Of a stretch of DNA of 64,000 nucleotides, positions 16,963 through 23,645 are shown piece after piece. The stretch is from positions 1-64,000 of the forward strand of contig NZ_NFLI01000013.1 of the NCBI RefSeq assembly GCF_002160825.1, in the 5' to 3' direction. The translations under genes were made by a program, and so were the position numbers. Origin of the DNA: Lachnoclostridium sp. An131. Its GTDB lineage: Bacteria; Bacillota; Clostridia; Lachnospirales; Lachnospiraceae. The notes beneath the pieces are model-generated. The model searched no databases, had not been told where the DNA came from, and saw only the letters and a list, made by a program, of their open reading frames with translations. Positions within the stretch are counted from its first letter, which is position 1. Each line of letters starts with the position of its first letter.

Positions 16963-17654
16963 TCGGTTCCTCCCAGCATTTCCAGCTCACTGTTCACGAT
17001 CTCGGTCCAGTCTTCCAGAGAGCGGCTGCCAACATAGGCATATCCGGTCAGGTTTCCTTCGCTGTCCACGAAAAAGGTAGTGGGAATAGACTGAATACCT
17101 GTCAGAAGACCGTTCATCAGTCCAGCGTCCGGAATCAGGAAGGGATAGGTAGTTTCCAGTTCTTCCGCCAGTGTCTTTGCCGCGTCCAGAGCGTCGGCGT
17201 CCACACCGCCTTCTCCGTCAGCTGTATCCAGCACGATGCCCACCACGCCTACGCCTCTGTCAGCCATATCCTGGCTGAGCTGTTCCAGATAAGGGATCTC
17301 CGCAATACAGGGAGAGCACCAGGTAGCGAAGACATTTACCATAGTCAGGTCGTAATCCTGGAACATGGCTTCCGTATAAGCTTCGCCGTTGATATCTTCC
17401 ATGGTGAAGCTTCCTATGTTATAGACAGTTTCCGATGCTGCTTCTTCGGAAGTATCCGGCGTTTCAGCAGCTTCCGTATCTGCAGTGCCCTCGGAGTTCT
17501 GCCCGTCGGCTTCGGAGCTGCCGGCGTCAGCGGATTCCAGAGAGGACGCACCTTTTTCGGAAGTGTTCTGCCCGGAAGAGCAGGCGGTCAAAAACAGACC
17601 GAGAAGCAGGATAAAAGCAAAAAGGACAGCGGTTTTTCTTTTTTTATGATTCAT
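16959..17654 (-). CDS. TlpA-family thiol-disulfide oxidoreductase lipoprotein
   Basis: A 231-residue lipoprotein. The signal peptide ends in lipobox LTAC with Cys25 as lipidation site. An acidic Ser/Glu/Asp/Ala-rich linker (about 27-75) spaces a thioredoxin-like domain whose active site is WCSPC (C113, C116) with the cis-Pro in SIPTTFFVD. It acts outside the membrane on disulfides. ATG 17654 is followed by MNHKKRK. Downstream genes, coupled by overlaps, encode a CXXC peptide and a polyferredoxin, so reducing power may reach it by that route instead of CcdA, which is absent here. The cassette order is seen in other Clostridia. Confidence 0.9.
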   Translation of the reverse strand: MNHKKRKTAVLFAFILLLGLFLTACSSGQNTSEKGASSLESADAGSSEADGQNSEGTADTEAAETPDTSEEAASETVYNIGSFTMEDINGEAYTEAMFQDYDLTMVNVFATWCSPCIAEIPYLEQLSQDMADRGVGVVGIVLDTADGEGGVDADALDAAKTLAEELETTYPFLIPDAGLMNGLLTGIQSIPTTFFVDSEGNLTGYAYVGSRSLEDWTEIVNSELEMLGGTE

Positions 17655-17949
17655 AGCGTCACCTCGCCGTTAAAGTTTTGTATGCCTATCATATCAGATC
17701 ACAGGTTAAATTTCAGTAACAAAATCACAAAATTTGAAATGGAGCAGAAAAAATAGTTTAGGAATTGTTTAGATAATCTATCCGGATAATTTAGAACTCC
17801 GGTTTACGATTAGAAAAAGAACAGTAGATTTGATGTTTGTTATGGCGGCGTGTACGCCTTATTTGAGGATTTACAGGCACAGTTTCACAGGGAAGCAAAG
17901 GGGACTGTGTGATAAACTATCTTTTTCGGATTGGAGGTAGGACGATTAC

Positions 17950-18668
17950 ATGAAGAATATTTTGAAAAATATGGTAAACCGCAGGGTCGGTAATTCTGAA
18001 ATTGTAGAAGTAGAGCAGCTTAATCCAGAGGAAGAAGAGACCATGTTTCTGCCTATAGCGAGCGAAGCTTTAAATATAACCGAGCAGTATAATCAGATCA
18101 TTTTTTCTATGAGGCAGGGATCTGCCAGCTGACGTCAAAATTGGAAATTTTGAAGCAGGAATTTCAGGCGTGCAAAAACCGCAATCCAATCGAAAATATA
18201 GAAACCAGAGTAAAATCGCCGGAAAGCATCAAAGGCAAAATGGAAAGGAGGGGCGTTCCTCTTACTGTCAGCAGTATGGTAAAAAATATCATGGATATTG
18301 CGGGAATTCGTGTGGTCTGTCCATTTATATCCGATGTGTATTATATTGCGGATTTCCTGCTGAGACAGGAAGACATTGAGAAGATCCAGATTAAAGACTA
18401 TATCAAAAATCCGAAAGAAAACGGGTACAGAAGCCTGCATTTGATTGTGATGGTTACCGTCTACTTTTCCGATCATAAATGTGATGTTCCGGTAGAAATC
18501 CAGCTTAGAACAATCGCGATGGAGTTCTGGGCGGCTCTTGAGCATCAGCTCCGGTATAAGAAGAACAGAAACCGGATGGAAGGTCTGCAGAAGCAGTTGA
18601 AGCAGTGTGCGGAGCTGATAACAGCGGCAGACTGTAAAATGCAGCAACTGGCAGATCAGTGGCTATAG
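17950..18668 (+). pseudogene. Small alarmone synthetase (RelA/SpoT domain, RelQ-like), frameshifted at a T-run
   Basis: Two adjacent frames together encode one GTP pyrophosphokinase, which makes (p)ppGpp. The first (17950-18132) gives EEETMFLPIASEALNITEQYNQIIF. The second continues in the -1 frame with FYEAGICQLTSKLEILKQEF, the catalytic blocks VKSPESIKGKMERRG, GIRVVCPF and ENGYRSLHLIV, then PVEIQLRTIAMEFWAALEH. The switch falls at six T residues (18101-18106); a seventh T would restore one frame of about 239 residues. This is either a real inactivating or phase-variable indel, or a sequence error. ATG 17950 lies 12 bases after GGAGG. All catalytic blocks are intact apart from the shift. Confidence 0.8.
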
Positions 18669-18879
18669 TTTATTCAGAATGTTCCAGAGGTTCCCAATAT
18701 TGCGACCGGTGTGGAAGAGCATTTGCAAAGGAATGCCCGGAATATGGGCAGACCGCAGATATAAAGGCAGATTACGGCAGCGGCTGCGGCAAAAATCCCC
18801 TCTTCGCTTATCGACGAATTCCCCTTTCTGTGTTATGATAATCAATGTATTCTCAGAAACAACAGAAAGGGGTATTTTC

Positions 18880-18966
18880 ATGGAAAATACGTCTGAAAAT
18901 AGAAAAACGGGCTCGAAACAGCACAGTCCGAACCGTCTCATCCTGGGCATTCTGGCCCATGTGTGA
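18880..18966 (+). pseudogene. Stranded 5' end of the TetM-like GTPase gene
   Basis: A 28-codon stub, starting at ATG 18880 after AGAAAGGGG, ends with RLILGILAHV and a TGA at 18964-18966. The sequence stops exactly where the P-loop DAGKTT of a translational GTPase should begin. The complete gene of the same family resumes at 34748, where AGLLAHV is followed by DAGKTT. An 11-bp sequence covering the LAHV codons is shared by both places. This is the original start of the target gene, cut off by the inserted element. Confidence 0.85.
18953..18963 (+). repeat. Left attachment-site core
   Basis: TGGCCCATGTG, identical to 34803-34813. It covers the codons for Ala-His-Val in the stub of the target gene. 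To its right the sequence changes to element DNA beginning TGAGCTAAAAGACGG, which creates an immediate stop. Confidence 0.75.
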
Positions 18967-19011
18967 GCTAAAAGACGGTCACAACTGCTAAATAAAACTG
19001 AATAATGCAAT

Positions 19012-19045
19012 AAAACCGCTTATTTTTTGAAATAGGCGGTTTTTT
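19012..19045 (+). terminator. First of two tandem terminators inside the left end
   Basis: A 14-base stem (AAAACCGCTTATTT at 19012-19025 with 19030-19043) and a four-base loop, followed by further T residues. It lies 50 bases inside the element and would stop transcription coming from the interrupted target gene. Confidence 0.85.
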
Positions 19046-19053
19046 AACTTACT

Positions 19054-19085
19054 AAGGCCATTCAAGGAAACTTGAGTGGCTTTTT
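19054..19085 (+). terminator. Second tandem terminator, before parA
   Basis: A 13-base stem with two G-U pairs (19054-19066 with 19071-19083), a GAAA tetraloop and a T-run of five (19081-19085). It ends a few bases before the parA ribosome binding site, so it could also act as a leader attenuator for parAB. Confidence 0.8.
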
Positions 19086-19108
19086 CTGTTTTAAGGAGGA
19101 ATTGATCT

Positions 19109-19930
19109 TTGAATACTCAAATCATCGCCGTCGCTAACCAGAAGGGCGGCGTCGGCAAGACAACGACCTGTGCTAACTTAGGCATCGGGCTGGCCCAGGC
19201 CGGGAAGAAGGTCCTGCTGGTAGATGCTGACCCGCAGGCCAGCCTGACCATCAGCCTGGGCAACCCGCAGCCGGACAAGCTGCCCTTCACCCTCTCGGAC
19301 GCAATGGGCCGCATCCTGATGGATGAGCCGATCAAACCCGGTGAGGGCATCCTGCACCACTCGGAGGGCGTGGACCTGATGCCCGCTGACATCCAGCTGT
19401 CCGGCATGGAGGTGTCGCTGGTGAACGCTATGAGCCGCGAGACCATTCTGCGGCAGTATCTGGACACCGTGAAGGGACAGTATTCCCATATCCTGATCGA
19501 CTGCCAGCCATCCCTGGGGATGCTCACGGTCAATGCTTTGGCCGCCGCCAACCGGATCATAGTCCCCGTCCAGGCAGAGTATCTGCCCGCCAAGGGCCTG
19601 GAGCAGTTGCTGTCTACCATCAACAAGGTCAAGCGACAGCTGAACCCGAAGCTCCAGATTGACGGCATCTTGCTGACGATGGTGGACAACCGTACCAACT
19701 TTGCCAGAGAGATTGCCGCCCTGCTGCGGGAGACCTATGGCAGCAAAATCAAGGTGTTCGGCACCGAGATACCCCACTCGGTCCGGGCCAAGGAGACCAG
19801 CGCCGAGGGCAAGAGCATTTATGCCCACGACCCCGGCGGCAAGGTGGCCGAGGGGTACAAAAATCTGACGAAGGAGGTGTTGAAACTTGAAAAGCAGCGC
19901 GAAAAAAGTAGAACTGGCATCGGTAGATGA
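19109..19930 (+). CDS. parA: ParA/Soj-family partition ATPase of the element
   Basis: A 273-residue ParA ATPase. The deviant Walker A box KGGVGKTTT is at residues 12-20, Walker A' is DADPQAS, and the Walker B region is HILIDCQPSLGML. It partners ParB for stabilising the circular form of integrative elements. The start is TTG 19109, nine bases after AAGGAGG. Its 3' end overlaps the start of parB. GC-rich codon use compared with the AT-rich cargo genes at 28.6-32.4 kb shows it belongs to the Tn1549-like backbone. Confidence 0.92.
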   Translation: MNTQIIAVANQKGGVGKTTTCANLGIGLAQAGKKVLLVDADPQASLTISLGNPQPDKLPFTLSDAMGRILMDEPIKPGEGILHHSEGVDLMPADIQLSGMEVSLVNAMSRETILRQYLDTVKGQYSHILIDCQPSLGMLTVNALAAANRIIVPVQAEYLPAKGLEQLLSTINKVKRQLNPKLQIDGILLTMVDNRTNFAREIAALLRETYGSKIKVFGTEIPHSVRAKETSAEGKSIYAHDPGGKVAEGYKNLTKEVLKLEKQREKSRTGIGR

Positions 19931-20822
19931 CCTGTTTTCCACCGAGGAAAGCCGTGCCGACGCCCAGCGTGAAAAGGTTATGGAGATACCGCTGTCTGAA
20001 TTGCACCCTTTCAAGGACCATCCCTTCAAAGTCAAGGATGACGATGCCATGATGGAGACCGCAGACAGCATCAGGCAGTACGGCGTACTGGTTCCAGCCA
20101 TCGCCCGCCCGGACCCCAACGGCGGCTATGAGCTGGTGGCCGGACACCGGCGACACCGGGCCAGCGAACTGGCGGGCAAAGAGACCATGCCGGTGATTGT
20201 CCGGGACCTGGACGACGATCAGGCCACAATCATCATGGTAGACAGTAATCTTCAGAGAGAAAGCCTTCTCCCCAGTGAGAGGGCTTTTGTTTATAAGATG
20301 AAGTTAGAGGCCATGCGCCATCAGGGAGAACGCATGGATTTAACTTCCGCCCAAGTTGGGCGGAAGTTGGGCGGAAAGGAATCGAGGGAAATTCTTGCTG
20401 AACAAGTCGGACAGAGCCGTAACCAGATTTCACGCTATATCCGCCTCACCGAGCTGATTCCTGAACTACTGGACATGGTGGATGAGAAAAAAATCGCCGT
20501 CAATCCGGCCTATGAGCTATCCTTCCTCAAAAAAGAGGAACAGATGCAGCTTCTGGACGCAATGGATAGTGAGCAGGCCACCCCTTCTCTCTCCCAGGCC
20601 CAGCGGCTGAAAAAGTTCAGTCAGGAAGGGCGCCTCAACATCGACGTGATGCGGGCCATTATGAGTGAGGAAAAGAAAAGCGACCTGGATAAAGTCACCT
20701 TCACCAGCGACACCCTGCGGAAGTATTTCCCCAAGAGCTACACGCCAGCCAGGATGCAGGAGACGATCATCAAACTGCTGGAGCAGTGGCAGCGCCGCCG
20801 TCAGCAGCAGCACGACCGCTGA
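19887..20822 (+). CDS. parB: ParB-family partition protein of the element
   Basis: A 311-residue ParB/Spo0J-like protein. The N-terminal ParB/Srx domain contains PLSELHPFKDHPF and the arginine box ELVAGHRRHRAS (about 85-96), followed by a helix-turn-helix region (EQVGQSRNQISRYIRL) and a C-terminal dimerisation part ending in Arg/Gln/His. The start is TTG 19887, seven bases after AAGGAGGTG, inside the end of parA, so the two are translationally coupled. No parS-like site was identified by eye. Confidence 0.92.
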   Translation: MKSSAKKVELASVDDLFSTEESRADAQREKVMEIPLSELHPFKDHPFKVKDDDAMMETADSIRQYGVLVPAIARPDPNGGYELVAGHRRHRASELAGKETMPVIVRDLDDDQATIIMVDSNLQRESLLPSERAFVYKMKLEAMRHQGERMDLTSAQVGRKLGGKESREILAEQVGQSRNQISRYIRLTELIPELLDMVDEKKIAVNPAYELSFLKKEEQMQLLDAMDSEQATPSLSQAQRLKKFSQEGRLNIDVMRAIMSEEKKSDLDKVTFTSDTLRKYFPKSYTPARMQETIIKLLEQWQRRRQQQHDR

Positions 20823-20836
20823 GAAAGGAGTTGCCT

Positions 20837-21115
20837 ATGAGGGATATTTCAGCCAGGGAGCTGAAAGGACATAACATTCTCGCTGTGGAGCGATTTCGGG
20901 ATGAGACCCGCTGGATGATCGAGTTTTCCGTCCGCTCTCCCCGCGCCGCCTATGGCAGCCCCGGCGATGAGATGCGCCTGTTTTTGACTGAGGATGGGTA
21001 TCAGGCCGCTCTTTTAAGCCAGCAACGCCGGGAAATCAAAATCAAGCGGTACGCCCGCATTATCGAGGGGCATATCCTCGATTTCAAACCGAAAAAACAC
21101 CGCCGTCACTCGTAA
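20837..21115 (+). CDS. Conserved small protein of Tn1549-like elements
   Basis: A 92-residue basic protein starting MRDISARELKGHNILAVERF with ATG 20837 six bases after AAAGGAG, 15 bases behind parB. It ends in a Lys/His/Arg tail (KPKKHRRHS). Proteins of this kind follow parAB in Tn1549-type elements and have no assigned function. The longer upstream reading frame overlaps parB and has no ribosome binding site. Confidence 0.7.
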   Translation: MRDISARELKGHNILAVERFRDETRWMIEFSVRSPRAAYGSPGDEMRLFLTEDGYQAALLSQQRREIKIKRYARIIEGHILDFKPKKHRRHS

Positions 21116-21704
21116 ACAAACACCCAGGAAAAAGAGCGTTGCCATAAGAAAACATGAAAAAACCCAGTAAAATCAATGTTTTTTAGGGCAGCGGAAAACG
21201 GGGCAGGTCAAAACAACTGAATAATCAGACAGAAACAGGGTGTTGTCAAGTATGACAGCGCCCTTTTCTGTTCCCCGGCCAAGCCGAAGATTTTGAAAAA
21301 AGTCTGCGGCTTTTCTTTTTGCCCAAACGCAGAAAGGAGGCGACGGCCTATGTACTTCACTTCCGGCAACAGGCTAAGATGATGTAGATTTTTTCACAGA
21401 TTTGTGCTATGCTTTTCCCTAAAGTCACCAAGTGACAAATAAGAATTTGAATATCAGTAAATTATGACCTCTCAACAGAGGTTACAGTGTTTTAATAAAA
21501 TCCTCCAAAAGCCCTGAAAATAAAGGATTTATCGCAATGTATTCTCCTTATCTCTTTATACGGTTACACACAAGTTTACTCTTTCTCTCCTTGCTCATAA
21601 GGGCAAATACAAGGGCAAGAAAATCTCATAACAAGATATAACAGAGTGTGGCAATCGGGAAACTGTGATGTATGTGCGAATATATAATTTTGGAGGATTA
21701 CAAA
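21116..21704. other. Non-coding stretch with two terminators and a truncated gene start
   Basis: No complete gene is visible. Two hairpins followed by T-runs end the parAB transcript: 21238-21267 (11-base stem with G-U pairs, loop AGTA, then TTTT) and 21282-21320 (nine-base stem with one mismatch, then TTTTCTTTTT). After GGAGG (21337-21341) an ATG at 21351 starts ten codons (MYFTSGNRLR) and stops, which looks like the head of a backbone gene whose body was deleted. The remainder is AT-rich with no recognised element. Confidence 0.55.
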
Positions 21705-22085
21705 ATGAAACAGTACATCTACAACGAGCAAAACGGTCTTTGGTATGAGCTATGGGGCGATTATTATATCCCCTGCTTGGAACTACCAACCGAAAAAGAA
21801 GAACGGCACATCGGCGTATGGGGGCAGCGGCATTTGCGGTATATCCGTGAGCATAAAAAGGCGCTTTATACCAGCCTTTTGACAAGCGGCAGGCTGCATT
21901 CCTACCTTGCCGATGTTGAGGAACAGGCGCAGGAGCTGTTTGACCGTCTTATGAAGCAGCGGGCAGAGCGTGAGGGCATTACCGAAACGCTGAAAACCGA
22001 CAATCAAATGGAGTGGGTGCAGAGAATGAACGCCCTCCGGTTGGCGGTTACGGAAACCGTCAATGCCGAGGTGATCTTCGTATGA
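21705..22085 (+). CDS. tnpV: TnpV-family transposon protein
   Basis: A 126-residue protein of the TnpV family found in Tn4451-type and Tn1549-type elements. Characteristic features are GLWYELWGDYYIPCLELP, the YIREHKKALYTSLL segment, and WVQRMNALRLAVTETVNAEVIF at the end. The start is ATG 21705 after GGAGGA; an upstream in-frame codon has no ribosome binding site. The stop overlaps the next ATG. A second, more divergent TnpV lies at 33249. The family's biochemical role is not established. Confidence 0.82.
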   Translation: MKQYIYNEQNGLWYELWGDYYIPCLELPTEKEERHIGVWGQRHLRYIREHKKALYTSLLTSGRLHSYLADVEEQAQELFDRLMKQRAEREGITETLKTDNQMEWVQRMNALRLAVTETVNAEVIFV

Positions 22086-22228
22086 GAAAGAAGAAATACC
22101 ACCTTTATTTGACGGCAGAAGAAAGACGGTATGTTTTTAACGCCCTGCTTGCGTACCGCAATAAGCTGCTGGCGCAGGGCAGATATACAGACCTTATAGA
22201 CGAGGTAATGATAAAGCTGCAAAAATGA
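22082..22228 (+). CDS. Small basic protein coupled to TnpV
   Basis: A 48-residue protein starting MRKKKYHLYLTAEERRYVFNALLAYRN by ATGA overlap with tnpV. The helix-rich, basic sequence resembles small companion proteins of TnpV in clostridial elements, with a pattern LTAEERxxVxxALxxxRNKL. It is probably translated by coupling. Function unknown. Confidence 0.7.
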   Translation: MRKKKYHLYLTAEERRYVFNALLAYRNKLLAQGRYTDLIDEVMIKLQK

Positions 22229-22500
22229 GCCTGTAACGCTTTCAGACGCAAAAACGAGGGGTAAGGGTACAAACACTTTGCCCCTCAAAGTTTAGGCTCT
22301 GGAAACGGCTTAAAATCACGCCTTTTTGACCTCTAAATGTCTACACGGCGGAATAGATGATTCGACCTGAATTGTTGATAGCGCACCCCATTTTTTCTCG
22401 AATAGAGGTTGAAAATCAGCGGGATTTGTGATAAAATTTTATATGTATATTTATGTTCAGAAAGGGGCTTGACAAAAATGGCGGCAGGAAGCACACTGGT

Positions 22501-22533
<33 letters not shown>

Positions 22534-22714
22534 ACACAGCATAACTGCGCCCTTTTTCCTTGTCAAGAGTACAATCGCATATTTTTCAAAGGCGTATTCC
22601 GCCCGTTTTTATACGGATGGGGTACGCCTTTTTGTGTTGCCTGATAAACAGTACAATTTTTTTCTCATAGAATTTACCGCTTAGTCAATCAAAAAAAGCA
22701 GGAGGTGAATTATA

Positions 22715-23317
22715 TTGCAAGAAAAAGGGATCCCGGAAAGGCGTACAGCATTTCTGGAAACCTGCTTTGATACTTTTTGTGAAAACGGATTGGAAAACAC
22801 GAGTTTGAAAATGCTTGCAGATGCTTGTGGGGTTACCAATGGGAGCTTACTTTATTATTTTGAAAGTAAGGATAATCTTGTAATCGAAGCCACCGCTCAC
22901 TGTATGGCAAAGGTGGAAAATGACTTTATGGCACAGGCCCCCACCAGTTTTGCTGACATCGAACGATTTTTGCGGGAAATGCCTTATCTCACTGCAAAAC
23001 TCCACGGAGCAAAATACCGCTTTATGTATCAGGTGTATGCAAGCCCAAAGTACCGGGAATACGGCAAGGAATTTTTCAAAGGTGTTAATATCAGGTATCA
23101 CAATTATGCCGAACTGCTTTCCGGCAAACTGGGGATGCCCACAGATTTTATCCAGGGCATGACCTATCTGTTTGTCCGTGCCTGTGTTCATTATGCGCTG
23201 TTTGAGGACGAGGACTATCTACAGTTACAGTTAAATGCAATTCGTACTTCCCTGCGGGCATTTATTGCCATGAAAACAGGGAGTGAAAATTGGAAAGCAG
23301 GTGGTGCCCATGAGTAA
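22715..23317 (+). CDS. TetR/AcrR-family transcriptional regulator
   Basis: A 200-residue regulator. The N-terminal helix-turn-helix (FCENGLENTSLKMLADACGVTNGSLLYYFESKDNL, about 20-54) is typical of TetR proteins, and the helical C-terminal domain should bind a ligand. The start is TTG 22715 after AGGAGGTGA. It overlaps the following gene by eight bases and leads a three-gene unit that ends with a cell-wall protein, so it may control this cargo. The upstream AGCA tract could affect its expression. Confidence 0.88.
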   Translation: MQEKGIPERRTAFLETCFDTFCENGLENTSLKMLADACGVTNGSLLYYFESKDNLVIEATAHCMAKVENDFMAQAPTSFADIERFLREMPYLTAKLHGAKYRFMYQVYASPKYREYGKEFFKGVNIRYHNYAELLSGKLGMPTDFIQGMTYLFVRACVHYALFEDEDYLQLQLNAIRTSLRAFIAMKTGSENWKAGGAHE

Positions 23318-23645
23318 AATCAATCGCTATGAATATGAGGGGAAGGTGATAGAGATTCCTTTGCGATGGGACGAACACTCTAAAAAAGAAATCGAGGATT
23401 ACAGTTTGTTTATAGAACAATCCCCGATCTACACCCCGGAGGGACGTCCTATTCTTTTGACTATTGAGGACGCCTGCCCTCACGCCGTCATGGTAGATGA
23501 TGATCCCGCAAGTATTGACTGCGGTTCCTGCGTCTACTTCCGGCAGCCAGCCGAATCCATTCTGGGTGCCTGCCACAATGAAAATATGCGCTGTGTTTCG
23601 GCAAAGCAAATGAACACAGGCGCAAACAAGGAGGAAACATTATGA
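23310..23645 (+). CDS. Small cysteine-containing protein between TetR and surface protein
   Basis: A 111-residue soluble protein starting MSKINRYEYEGKVIEIPLRWD at ATG 23310. Its C-terminal part contains DCGSCVYFRQPAESILGACHNENMRCVS, a CxxC plus two more cysteines that could bind zinc or an iron-sulfur cluster. It overlaps both the TetR gene (eight bases) and the next gene (ATGA), so the three are translated together. I do not recognise a named family. Confidence 0.7.
   Translation: MSKINRYEYEGKVIEIPLRWDEHSKKEIEDYSLFIEQSPIYTPEGRPILLTIEDACPHAVMVDDDPASIDCGSCVYFRQPAESILGACHNENMRCVSAKQMNTGANKEETL

Noticed and set aside
18141-18668. Alarmone synthetase as a complete gene starting at TTG 18141
   Set aside because: Conserved N-terminal sequence lies upstream in another frame, so the gene is split by a frameshift instead of starting here.
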